A program made the position numbers and the translations under genes. The notes under the pieces are model-generated. The model searched no databases. It worked only from the letters and a program-made list of their open reading frames with translations, and was not told the DNA's origin. Shown in pieces: positions 7,847 to 15,203 of a stretch of 18,499 nt of DNA. Numbering within the stretch: position 1 is the stretch's first letter; every line of letters begins with the position of its first letter. Origin of the DNA: Clostridia bacterium (GTDB lineage Bacteria; Bacillota; Clostridia; Christensenellales; Aristaeellaceae); the NCBI GenBank assembly GCA_900769075.1, contig CAAGFE010000034.1, forward strand, positions 1-18,499. Reading direction: 5' to 3'.

Positions 7847-7893
7847 AAAGCGCATAGGAGCCGTTGGAAAATGGCCGGCTCCTATGCGTTTTT
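7847..7893. terminator. Strong hairpin terminator, probably bidirectional
   Basis: CGCATAGGAGCCG (7851-7863) pairs perfectly with CGGCTCCTATGCG (7876-7888), extendable by AAAG/TTTT. The plus strand has T5 after the stem; the minus strand has CTTTCTT. It lies 3' of the GH1 gene ending at 7970 and would insulate it from the sigma remnant's promoter on the other side. Confidence 0.75.
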
Positions 7894-7969
7894 CTAATGC
7901 GCAGTTATTTGGATCGTGCGCAGTCGTGCGTTTGTTATGTATGGCGGAAGATGCTTGTCATCTGCCGAA

Positions 7970-9325
7970 TCACAGATTTTCGCCGTTGGTCTCCATCATG
8001 GTCTTGTACCAGCGGCAGCTGTCCTTGGGGATGCGTTCCTGGGTCTGATAGTTGACGTGCACCAAGCCAAAACGTTCCTGATAGCCATGGGCCCACTCGA
8101 AGTTGTCCCAGAAGCTCCAGTAGAAGTAACCCTGCACCTCCACGCCCTCGTCGATGGCCTTCTTCAGTGCCAGCAGGTAGCGGTGAACGAAGTCGATGCG
8201 GTTGGGGTCGTGCACATGGCCGTCCAGACTGATTGTATCGTGACAGCTCATGCCGTTTTCGGTAATGAGGATGGGAAGCTTGTAGCGCTCATAGAGGAAT
8301 TTCACGCCCCAGTACAGGCAGTCGGGAATCACCGGCCAGCCGATAGCGGTGCGGGGGTGCCCGTCGGGAAATGACACGGATTCCGGGCCGTTTGCGCCGG
8401 CCTTATACAGCTGGCCCTGATAGATGTTCTGGGCATAGAAGTCCAGCGGCTGAGCAATGAGTTCCATATCCTTCTCCCAGCCTTCAGGCAGATACTGACC
8501 GTAGTGGCGCAGTCCTTCCTCCGGGTAACGGCCCAGGCACACCGGATCGCTGAACCAGGCAATGTTCCAGCCAATAGCGGTATCTGCATCCGGTACGCCG
8601 AAATACTGCTGGCGGGCTGCCTCGATATCCTCGGGGCTGTTCGTTGCAGGAACGGCCACGCTGCCGCAGGGAGCATAACCAACCCGGGCATCCGGGACAA
8701 TCTCACGCAGCACCTGCACCGCCCGGCCGTGGGCCTTGAGCAGATTGTGCGTCATGCGGATGATATCCGGCGTTGTGTGCGGGATACCGGGAGCCAGCTC
8801 GCAGGAGACGTAGCAGCTGCCGATGACGCACTGGGCCTCGTTGATGGTGAAATAATCTTTCACCCGGTCGCCCAGCGCCTGTGCAATAACGCGGGTGTAT
8901 TCGGCAAACCATTCAGGCATCTCTTCATTGAGCCATGCACCCTTATGGTGGAGCGCCGTAGGCAGATCCCAGTGGAACAGCGTCACAAAAGGACGGATGC
9001 CATGCTCCAGGAGGCAGTCCACCAAATCAGAGTAGAATTTGATGCCAGCAAGGTTCACCTTGCCCGTCCCCTCAGGCAGCACCCGGGGCCAGCAGATGGA
9101 GAAGCGATAGTTTCTGATACCCATCTCCGCCATCAGCTTCACATCCTCGCGGAAGCGATAGTAGTGGTCGCAGGCCACATCGCCGGAGCTGCCATCAAGG
9201 ATCTTGCCCGGCACCCGGGTGAAATCGTCCCAGATGGAGCGGCCCTTGCCGTCCTCATCCACCGCACCCTCGATCTGATAGGAAGAGGTAGCGGTACCCC
9301 AGATGAAATCCTTCGGGAAGCTCAT
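7970..9325 (-). CDS. GH1 beta-glucosidase / 6-phospho-beta-glucosidase family
   Basis: A 451-aa protein of normal GH1 length. It opens with FPKDFIWGTATSSYQIEG, has the acid/base motif TINE (E163), the nucleophile motif ITENG (E356) and the WSFWDNFEWAHGY segment (403-415) that shapes the glycone site. There is no signal peptide, so it works on imported glycosides in the cytoplasm. The C-terminal glycone-site sequence looks more like free beta-glucosidases than phospho-specific ones, but I would not rely on that. A GGAAGG site precedes ATG 9325. The gene starts 24 bases after the URO-D-like gene and is surely co-transcribed with it, which suggests that the sugar is removed from a substrate that is also demethylated. 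Confidence 0.93.
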   Translation of the reverse strand: MSFPKDFIWGTATSSYQIEGAVDEDGKGRSIWDDFTRVPGKILDGSSGDVACDHYYRFREDVKLMAEMGIRNYRFSICWPRVLPEGTGKVNLAGIKFYSDLVDCLLEHGIRPFVTLFHWDLPTALHHKGAWLNEEMPEWFAEYTRVIAQALGDRVKDYFTINEAQCVIGSCYVSCELAPGIPHTTPDIIRMTHNLLKAHGRAVQVLREIVPDARVGYAPCGSVAVPATNSPEDIEAARQQYFGVPDADTAIGWNIAWFSDPVCLGRYPEEGLRHYGQYLPEGWEKDMELIAQPLDFYAQNIYQGQLYKAGANGPESVSFPDGHPRTAIGWPVIPDCLYWGVKFLYERYKLPILITENGMSCHDTISLDGHVHDPNRIDFVHRYLLALKKAIDEGVEVQGYFYWSFWDNFEWAHGYQERFGLVHVNYQTQERIPKDSCRWYKTMMETNGENL

Positions 9326-9349
9326 AGTATCAGTCCTTCCTTTCTGTTG

Positions 9350-10447
9350 TTACTTATTCCGCTTCTTCTGCGGCGGCACAGCGGACATGATGACCATCCG
9401 TTCACCGCCTGTGACAGACATGGCATGGTCGATCAGCTCCATGCAGGGAAACTCGTTCTTCCGCTCATCTGCGGGGAAGAAGTACAGCAGCTGGTCTGCA
9501 CGCTTGCGGGCGTTGTACTGCTCAAAATCGAAGCGGCCAACCTGATATACCTTCAGCTGAGGCATGTTCACCCAGGTGTCAAGGTGCTGGGTATGGCTGC
9601 CGCACAGGTGGATCATGCCGCCCTTGGGGAAGACATCCAGCAGGGCAGCATCCAGGGGTGCGACCATCTCCCGGTACAATTCACCCGAAAGCAGCTGGCA
9701 GGAGCAGCCACAGAGCTGACCATACCCGTCCGGCAGGGCGCGGAACATGGAGCCCACGGGCTTGATCTGCGTAGAGGGCAGTAGCTTACGGAAGCGCCTG
9801 TGTACGGCAATCAGCACGTCGTTGATGTTTTTCAGGTCATGGGCAGCAGCTTCTGGCTCTTCCATCATGGCGATAAGCAGCTCGCCGCCAAAGAGGTTCA
9901 CACCGATGTTCAGCGCACTGGCGATAGTGGGCAGACCAAAGGCGGGCAGCGCCACATCCTGCGCAGCGAAAGTCCTCGCGGCGATCTCTGCCATCTTCCA
10001 GGTTGCGGTATTTTCCCAGTCGGGCATTTTCAGCGTACCAACGGGGATTTTCAGCGGCGCTGCATCCCATTGTCCTGGTGCATGGAAGTAGACCTCCGCA
10101 CCGAAGATACGGTCAATAAAGTGCACGCCGAAAATGCCGTATTCCATGCAGAATGGTTCAAACCAGGGCTTACGCTCCCACGTTTCGGCGTAGGCGGCCA
10201 TATCCTCCAGGCATTCGATGACCCAGCTCTCCGGGTCGGTATAGGCCAGAGGCTCTTTCTCCGGGCTCATGTCGAAACCGGAACGCCCGTTATAGCCGCA
10301 GATAGAGGGGGTATATTCCCGCAGGAAGGGATGCTCTTCCTCTCTGCCGTCCAGCAGGGCGTTCAGCATGTCGTAGCCCTCCTGCTGCGTGCGAAGTAGC
10401 TCCGGGTCATTGAGAATCTGATGCTCCTTTGCGCTGATGTGCTTCAT
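9350..10447 (-). CDS. URO-D-fold corrinoid methyltransferase-like protein with HxC motif
   Basis: A 365-aa protein distantly like the uroporphyrinogen decarboxylase/MtaA/CmuA clan (PF01208-like). The C-terminal part has MIHLCGSH, with H280 and C282 placed like the HxC zinc ligands of corrinoid methyltransferases. C335 could be a third ligand. A cysteine cluster CGCSC (246-250) is unusual. I infer a methyltransferase that acts on a methylated substrate, not haem synthesis, because it sits in an operon with GH1 and opposite a corrinoid protein. AAGGAG lies 9-10 bases before ATG 10447. An ATG at 10483 is rejected because it overlaps the proposed -10 box. The match is weak and this is the most divergent member of the set. 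Confidence 0.7.
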   Translation of the reverse strand: MKHISAKEHQILNDPELLRTQQEGYDMLNALLDGREEEHPFLREYTPSICGYNGRSGFDMSPEKEPLAYTDPESWVIECLEDMAAYAETWERKPWFEPFCMEYGIFGVHFIDRIFGAEVYFHAPGQWDAAPLKIPVGTLKMPDWENTATWKMAEIAARTFAAQDVALPAFGLPTIASALNIGVNLFGGELLIAMMEEPEAAAHDLKNINDVLIAVHRRFRKLLPSTQIKPVGSMFRALPDGYGQLCGCSCQLLSGELYREMVAPLDAALLDVFPKGGMIHLCGSHTQHLDTWVNMPQLKVYQVGRFDFEQYNARKRADQLLYFFPADERKNEFPCMELIDHAMSVTGGERMVIMSAVPPQKKRNK

Positions 10448-10478
10448 ACAGCCGTTCTCCTTGGGGCGATTTTGTCTT

Positions 10479-10484
10479 ATCATA
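10479..10484 (-). promoter_or_regulatory. Extended -10 promoter of the URO-D-like/GH1 operon
   Basis: The minus strand reads TGATATGAT, an extended -10 (TG-n-TATGAT), at 10487-10479. No good -35 is found 16-18 bases upstream, consistent with a promoter that needs an activator such as the neighbouring AraC protein. The leader would be about 25 bases. Confidence 0.45.
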
Positions 10485-10528
10485 TCACAACCGCAAGGCA
10501 GGAGGCTTGCACAATATTCTCAATAGAA

Positions 10529-10570
10529 TGCACTTTTTTCATTTTTTCAAAAGAACCTGAAAATAGTGCA
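10529..10570. promoter_or_regulatory. Candidate AraC-type operator: two facing 13-mers
   Basis: TGCACTTTTTTCA on the plus strand (10529-10541) and TGCACTATTTTCA on the minus strand (10570-10558) differ at one base and face each other across 16 bases. They centre about 75-80 bases upstream of the inferred start of the URO-D-like/GH1 transcript. A shorter relative, ACACTTTTTCA, lies at 11586-11596 just before the plus-strand operon. Binding by the adjacent AraC protein is inference. Confidence 0.4.
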
Positions 10571-10598
10571 TCGTTTTCCGAACACAGTTGATGAAAGA

Positions 10599-10636
10599 AA
10601 TGCCGGGCTGTACGATAATGAGAACAGCCCGGCATT
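10599..10636 (-). terminator. Terminator of the AraC-type regulator gene
   Basis: AATGCCGGGCTG (10599-10610) pairs perfectly with CAGCCCGGCATT (10625-10636). On the minus strand the stem is followed by TCTTTCATC, a modest T-rich tail. It begins 4 bases beyond the stop codon of the regulator and separates that gene from the operon downstream. Confidence 0.7.
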
Positions 10637-10639
10637 CAC

Positions 10640-11527
10640 TCATTTTGATTGTTCTTTTCTTACCTGCTCCCGGTATTGTCCCGGAGAACGGCCAAAATGC
10701 TTGTGGAAGGCCCGGCTGAAGTAGCTCACGTTGCGGAAGCCGGAGTCCAGTGCAATGCTGATCACGCTGGCGTCGCTGCTCAGGAGCAGTTGCTCGGCAT
10801 GGTGAAGCCGCCGCCGGATGAGGTACTCCGACACCGGGCAGCCCATCATCTGGGCAAAGATGGTGGAGAAGTAATTGCGGTTCATGTGGACGGAATCCGC
10901 CAGCCGCTCCAGGGTGAGGTTTTCGCGGAACTTGCTGTCGATCATGGTCAGCGCCGGCGACAGGCGCACATAGCCATTCTGGAAGCGGCGGATGTGCTCC
11001 CCGTAGCCCTCGGTGCGCTCAAAGCTGCGATACAGAAGGGCAAGAAGCCGGATCAGCTGTCCCCGCAGCACCAGACGACAGCCGATCTCCTGCTGCTTCC
11101 ACTCCCTGTCCATTTCCAGCAGGATGGGAGCAATGTCCGCCACGATGGGGGAATCCGCAGCAATGCGGTGCTTGAAGCCGGTCTTCCACTCGTAGAATGT
11201 GCGGATGAGGGCGTAATCGTCGCCGCCGGAGAGCACCAGATCCGCGTCAAAGACGATCACCAGCAGCTGGGTATCGCCGGACACGTTGATGGCCTGATGG
11301 TATTCCAGGTCATTGATGATGAACAGGTCGCCCGGTTCGATGGGGTAGACCTGATCGCCGATCATGTACCGGCCCCGCCCCCGCAGACAGTAGTTGATCT
11401 CCAGGCTGTGATGCCGGTGCATGTAGGATACACCGCCCTCATACTCCGCCACGGAGAAGCCGGTGCCCCACATCACCGCAAAGGGAAAGTGCGGGTCAAT
11501 ATGCAGGATTTCTGTGATGTACTCCAT
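10640..11527 (-). CDS. AraC family transcriptional regulator with N-terminal cupin
   Basis: A 295-aa protein. The N-terminal cupin-like sensor domain has HRHH (37-40) and an EPGDLFIIND strand (64-73). The C-terminal AraC domain has two helix-turn-helix units at about 205-225 (LTLERLADSVHMNRNYFS) and 255-276 (ISIALDSGFRNVSYFSRAF), ending in FGRSPGQYR. The ATG at 11527 is chosen over the GTG at 11539 because GTG would lie only about two bases after the predicted transcript start. It lies between the two methyltransferase arms and is divergent from the plus-strand arm, so it most likely activates both in response to the glycoside or an aglycone. The ligand is unknown. Confidence 0.9.
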   Translation of the reverse strand: MEYITEILHIDPHFPFAVMWGTGFSVAEYEGGVSYMHRHHSLEINYCLRGRGRYMIGDQVYPIEPGDLFIINDLEYHQAINVSGDTQLLVIVFDADLVLSGGDDYALIRTFYEWKTGFKHRIAADSPIVADIAPILLEMDREWKQQEIGCRLVLRGQLIRLLALLYRSFERTEGYGEHIRRFQNGYVRLSPALTMIDSKFRENLTLERLADSVHMNRNYFSTIFAQMMGCPVSEYLIRRRLHHAEQLLLSSDASVISIALDSGFRNVSYFSRAFHKHFGRSPGQYREQVRKEQSK

Positions 11528-11547
11528 GTTTGTCACCACCTGCTATC

Positions 11548-11576
11548 ATAGTAAACCAATTCTGAAAATAAGTCAA
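11548..11576 (-). promoter_or_regulatory. Sigma-A promoter of the AraC-type regulator gene
   Basis: On the minus strand, TTGACT (11576-11571), exactly 17 bases, TACTAT (11553-11548). It sits in the 83-base space shared with the plus-strand methyltransferase operon. No equally good promoter is visible for the plus strand, which suggests that operon depends on activation. Confidence 0.65.
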
Positions 11577-11610
11577 TCGCAAAACACACTTTTTCAAAGG
11601 AGGCACACAT

Positions 11611-12672
11611 ATGCTCTACAACGACCACTGGGACGACCTGAAACAGCGCATGATGGGATACTGGGAGCGGGAGGCCATGGATCGCGCCTGCGCAGCCATC
11701 ATGGTCAGGAAGCCCGGCTACGAGGATTTCGGCGAACACAATTTCTACTTCGATGTGGAAACCGCCGACAGGATGCACCGTGAGCGCTTTGCCAATCATC
11801 ACTACATCGGTGAGGCGCTGCCCTGCCTGTTCCCCTACTTCGGCACGGCGGGTATTGCAGAGTACACCGGCTGCAAGCCCAACCGTACCCCCCGTACCAC
11901 CTGGTTCGACCATTGGATGGCGGACGAGGACGAACCCGACGCTTCTCAGATCACCTACAAGTGTCCGGAGGCTTTCCAAAAGCAGAAGGATGCCATTGCC
12001 AAACTGGTGGATCTGTCCAAGGGAGACTACCTCGTCTCCGTGACCGACAACTGCGGCATTATGGATGCGCTGGCTGCCATCCGCGGCACGGACAACCTGA
12101 TGATGGACATGCTCACCGATCCGGAATTTGTGGAGGAGGGCATCCGCGCGCTGATGCCCATCTACAAGCAGACTCAGGAGGAGCTGTTCGACCTCGTGAA
12201 GGAGAACAACGACGGCTCTGTATTGAGCTGGATGCATCTGTGGGCGCCCAAACGCATGGCCCAGATGCAGTGCGACCTGAGCGTGATGATTTCCCCGGAG
12301 ATGTTCAACCGCTTTGTGATACCGGAGCTGGAGGAGCTGTGCGACTTTCTGGACTACCCGGTGTACCATTTCGACGGTCAGGAGCAAATCCGCCACCTGG
12401 ATTCCATGCTGTCCATCAAGAAACTGCGTGCCATCCAGTGGACGCCCGTCGCCGGTCAGCCCCGCACGTCGAACTTCATCCCTCAGCTGCAGAAAATCCA
12501 GAAGGCCGGCAAGAATCTCGTGCTTTTCCCTCACATGGACGAAGTACCGCTGCTGCTGGACAACCTTTCCTGCCGCGGCTTGCAGATGATCATCTGGGGC
12601 CCTCAGTCCGAAGAAGAAGCCCGTGATATGCTGAAGCTGATCGAGAAGCATTCCAAGGATCGTCAACTGTAA
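11611..12672 (+). CDS. URO-D-like protein, putative substrate:corrinoid methyltransferase
   Basis: A 353-aa cytoplasmic protein of the URO-D/methionine-synthase-like fold. The YHFDG motif (252-256), followed by QIRHLDSMLSIKKLRAIQW, marks a subfamily of URO-D relatives that I recall under names such as trimethylamine corrinoid protein 2, a label that is probably wrong in function. It lacks the HxC...C zinc triad of MtaA, so it may bind substrate differently. As first gene of an operon with a corrinoid protein and an MtaA-like enzyme, it is the best candidate for the substrate-specific first methyl transfer. AAAGGAGG lies 7 bases before the ATG. The next gene starts 29 bases after its stop. Confidence 0.8.
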   Translation: MLYNDHWDDLKQRMMGYWEREAMDRACAAIMVRKPGYEDFGEHNFYFDVETADRMHRERFANHHYIGEALPCLFPYFGTAGIAEYTGCKPNRTPRTTWFDHWMADEDEPDASQITYKCPEAFQKQKDAIAKLVDLSKGDYLVSVTDNCGIMDALAAIRGTDNLMMDMLTDPEFVEEGIRALMPIYKQTQEELFDLVKENNDGSVLSWMHLWAPKRMAQMQCDLSVMISPEMFNRFVIPELEELCDFLDYPVYHFDGQEQIRHLDSMLSIKKLRAIQWTPVAGQPRTSNFIPQLQKIQKAGKNLVLFPHMDEVPLLLDNLSCRGLQMIIWGPQSEEEARDMLKLIEKHSKDRQL

Positions 12673-12701
12673 ACAGACTTAATATACAGGAGGATATGAA
12701 T

Positions 12702-13334
12702 ATGTTGAATCAGATTTCTGAGAACCTTCAGATCGGTAAGGCCAAGATCGTCAAGCAGCTGGTACAGGAGGCCATTGATGCGGGTATCCCTGCCCAGGAT
12801 ATCCTTGAAAAGGGTCTGCTGGCTGGCATGAGCATTGTGGGTGAAAAGTTCAAGAAGAACGAAGTTTTCGTACCCGAAGTGATGGTGGCTGCCCGTGCCA
12901 TGAACATGGGCGCACAGCTGCTCAAGCCCCTGCTGGCCGAAAGCGGCGCCAAGGCCACTGGCCGCGTGTGCATCGGCACCATTCAGGGCGATTTGCATGA
13001 CATCGGCAAGAACCTGGTCAAGATGATGATGGAGGGCAAGGGCCTTGAGGTCATCGACCTTGGCACCGATGTGGCCCCCGAAACCTATGTGAAGACTGCC
13101 ATTGAGCAGGACTGTCAGGTGATCTGCTGCTCTGCGCTGCTGACCACCACCATGCCCCTGATGGGTGATGTGGTGAAGGCTGCTGAAGAAGCTGGTATCC
13201 GCGACAAGGTCAAGATCATGATCGGTGGTGCTCCCGTAACTGAGGAATTCCGAGTCCAGATCGGCGCGGACGTGTACACCGACGATGCTGCCTCCGCTGC
13301 CGATGCCGCTGCAAAGATTTGTGCAGCCTGCTGA
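12702..13334 (+). CDS. Corrinoid (B12-binding) methyl carrier protein
   Basis: A 210-aa protein of the MtaC/MtbC/MtvC type. A helical cap domain (about 1-83, with the LxxGLLAGMSIVGEKF pattern) is followed by a Rossmann-like B12-binding domain with the cobalt-ligand motif GDLHDIGKN (D97, H99, G102) and the SALLTTTM and GGAPVT segments. It shuttles a methyl group on the cobalt between a substrate methyltransferase and a second methyltransferase. ATG 12702 has AGGAGG 8 bases upstream; ATG 12696 is only 2 bases from it and is rejected. It should need an ATP-dependent reductive activator (RamA/RACo type), and none is in the window. Confidence 0.95.
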   Translation: MLNQISENLQIGKAKIVKQLVQEAIDAGIPAQDILEKGLLAGMSIVGEKFKKNEVFVPEVMVAARAMNMGAQLLKPLLAESGAKATGRVCIGTIQGDLHDIGKNLVKMMMEGKGLEVIDLGTDVAPETYVKTAIEQDCQVICCSALLTTTMPLMGDVVKAAEEAGIRDKVKIMIGGAPVTEEFRVQIGADVYTDDAASAADAAAKICAAC

Positions 13335-13349
13335 TAAGGAGGCCCATCT

Positions 13350-14342
13350 ATGGACATTCGCAAGCTTTTGTGGGAAACCGCCCGTTCCGAAAAGAAGCGG
13401 GCGCTCCCCATTCTTTCTTTCCCTGCAGCCCAGAAGCTGGGTGTGAATGTGGAAACGCTGGTGAAGTCTGCCGATCTGCAGGCCAAGGCCATGCAGATCA
13501 TTGCCACTGAGACCGATACGCTGGCCGCCGTCAGCCTGATGGATCTGTCCGTGGAGGCAGAGGCTTTCGGCGCAAAGGTTCGCTTTACCGAGGATGAAGT
13601 GCCTGCCATCGTGGGGCAGCTGATTTCCGATGAGGACGAAGCCAACGCCCTGCAAGTCCCCGACCTGACCGTCGGCCGCGCTTCCCTGTGCGTGGAGGCG
13701 GTGTGCACCGCCAAGCAGGCCATCACCGATAAGCCCGTCATTGCGGGTATGATCGGCCCATACTCCCTGGCTGGCCGTCTGTGCGACGTGACGGAGATCA
13801 TGTACCTGTGCTACGACGAGCCCGAGACTGTCCACACCGTGCTGGACAAGGTGACCCGGTACCTGATCACCTACGGCCAGGCCATGAAGGATGCGGGGGC
13901 TGACGGCATCATGATGGCCGAACCCCTGGCAGGCATCCTCAGCCCCGATATGGCGGACGAGTTCTCCATGCCCTATGTGAAGCGCATCATCGACGCTCTG
14001 CAGGATGATGACTTTGCCGTGCTGTACCACAACTGCGGCAACTCCGTACCTCAGATGCTGGAGAGTATCTATCAGCTGGGCGCGGCGGCCTATCACTTCG
14101 GCAACGCTGTTGACATGAAGGAGATCATGGCAAAGACCCCTGCGGACATTATCGCCATGGGCAATATCGACCCGGCGGGCGAGTTTGCCTCAGGCACAGT
14201 GGAGTCTATTACCGCCGCCACAAAGGAGCTGCTGGCGAAGTGCGGCGATTACCGCAACTTCGTGCCTTCTTCCGGCTGCGATATTCCGGCCCACGCCAGG
14301 TGGGACAACATTCAGGCTTTCTTCGCTGCTGTGAAGGACTGA
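13350..14342 (+). CDS. MtaA/CmuA-like methylcobamide methyltransferase
   Basis: A 330-aa zinc methyltransferase of the URO-D clan. The zinc ligands fit H227 and C229 (YHNCGN) plus C310 (SSGCDIP), the HxC...C triad of MtaA/MtbA and CmuA. Such enzymes take the methyl group from a corrinoid protein and give it to a thiol such as coenzyme M. In a bacterium of this kind the acceptor may be something else, and tetrahydrofolate is possible but not shown. AAGGAGG is well placed before ATG 13350 and the gene starts 15 bases after the corrinoid gene, so the two are co-transcribed. Its role would be the second, substrate-independent transfer. Confidence 0.88.
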   Translation: MDIRKLLWETARSEKKRALPILSFPAAQKLGVNVETLVKSADLQAKAMQIIATETDTLAAVSLMDLSVEAEAFGAKVRFTEDEVPAIVGQLISDEDEANALQVPDLTVGRASLCVEAVCTAKQAITDKPVIAGMIGPYSLAGRLCDVTEIMYLCYDEPETVHTVLDKVTRYLITYGQAMKDAGADGIMMAEPLAGILSPDMADEFSMPYVKRIIDALQDDDFAVLYHNCGNSVPQMLESIYQLGAAAYHFGNAVDMKEIMAKTPADIIAMGNIDPAGEFASGTVESITAATKELLAKCGDYRNFVPSSGCDIPAHARWDNIQAFFAAVKD

Positions 14343-14358
14343 TCAGGGAGGGAGCAAA

Positions 14359-14970
14359 ATGAATTCTTACGAACGCATCAAGCGGATGTATGAACATAAG
14401 GAAGCTGACCGCATCCCCATCATCGACGAGCCGTGGCAGGGCACCATCCGCCGCTGGCACCGCGAGGGCATGCCGGCGGGCATGGACTGGCGCGACTACT
14501 TCGGCGTGGACAAGATGGAGACCATCAGCATTGACATCTCCCCCCCGCATGCCCGAAAAGGTGCTGGAGGAAAACGACCGCTGGTACATCGCCACCTCCC
14601 CCTGGGGCGTGACCATGAAGCACTTCAAAGAGGAGGACTCCACACCGGAGTTCCTGGACTTCGCCGTCGTGGACGAAGACAGCTGGCAGAAGGCCAAGGC
14701 GCAGATGACGCTGGAGGACGATCGCATCCCGTGGCAGATGCTGAAGGACAATTACGACAAGTGGCGCGCCGAGGGGCGGTGGATCCGCGGCATGTTCTGG
14801 TTCGGCTTCGACGTGACCCACTCCTGGATGATGGGCACGGAGAATATGCTCATTGCCCTGATGGAGGAGCCGGAGCTGGTGGAGGATATGTTCGCCACCT
14901 ATCTGGACCGCTCGGAGAAGTTGTTCCAGCGCATCTGGGATGCCGGCTATCACTTTGACGAGCTATTCTG
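14359..14970 (+). pseudogene. Third URO-D-like methyltransferase gene, frameshifted and truncated
   Basis: The gene starts with a GGGAGG site and reads MNSYERIKRMYEHKEADRIP in frame 1. At the C7 run 14540-14546 the frame is lost; reading with one C fewer gives ISPRMPEKVLEENDRW and continues to AGYHFDE near 14962. There the homology ends against transposon sequence on the other strand. About 204 codons remain of a family normally near 340-370. The C-terminal half, with any catalytic residues, is gone. It belongs to the plus-strand operon, 16 bases after the MtaA-like gene. The C7 frameshift could be an assembly error, but the truncation is real in this sequence. Confidence 0.8.
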
Positions 14971-15162
14971 GTACTTGAACAGCTCGCCAGACAGCACCAG
15001 CAGGTTAAATGTGATGGGACGATGCTTCCGTAGGAACTCCCTGCGCCGTCTACCCCAGAAGCCAATGTCACCGGCATCCGGGGGCAACTCAAAGTTGGGA
15101 AGGTAGTAATCGCCAACTTTGACATAGGGGATGGTCAGGTCGGATTCATGCTCGTTGTTCAT
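14950..15162 (-). pseudogene. tnpV: 3'-truncated tnpV transposon gene
   Basis: ATG 15162 has AAAGGAG at good distance. The product starts MNNEHESDLTIPYVKVGDYYLP and continues with IGFWGRRRREFLRKHRP and LVLSGELFKY, the pattern of the TnpV family (known from Tn4451-like and other Clostridia mobile elements; function poorly defined). Homology stops at about 14971, where the frame enters the antisense of the broken methyltransferase gene and ends at 14950. Full-length relatives are about twice as long. It is a scar of a mobile element, with no recombinase left beside it. Confidence 0.75.
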
Positions 15163-15203
15163 GTTGCAGCTCCTTTCGTAGCTCAGTCAACGGTTACAGG
15201 TAA

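Noticed and set aside
11611..14342. The URO-D-like genes as haem biosynthesis (hemE)
   Set aside because: They sit with a corrinoid protein and an HxC...C zinc methyltransferase, and no other haem genes are present.
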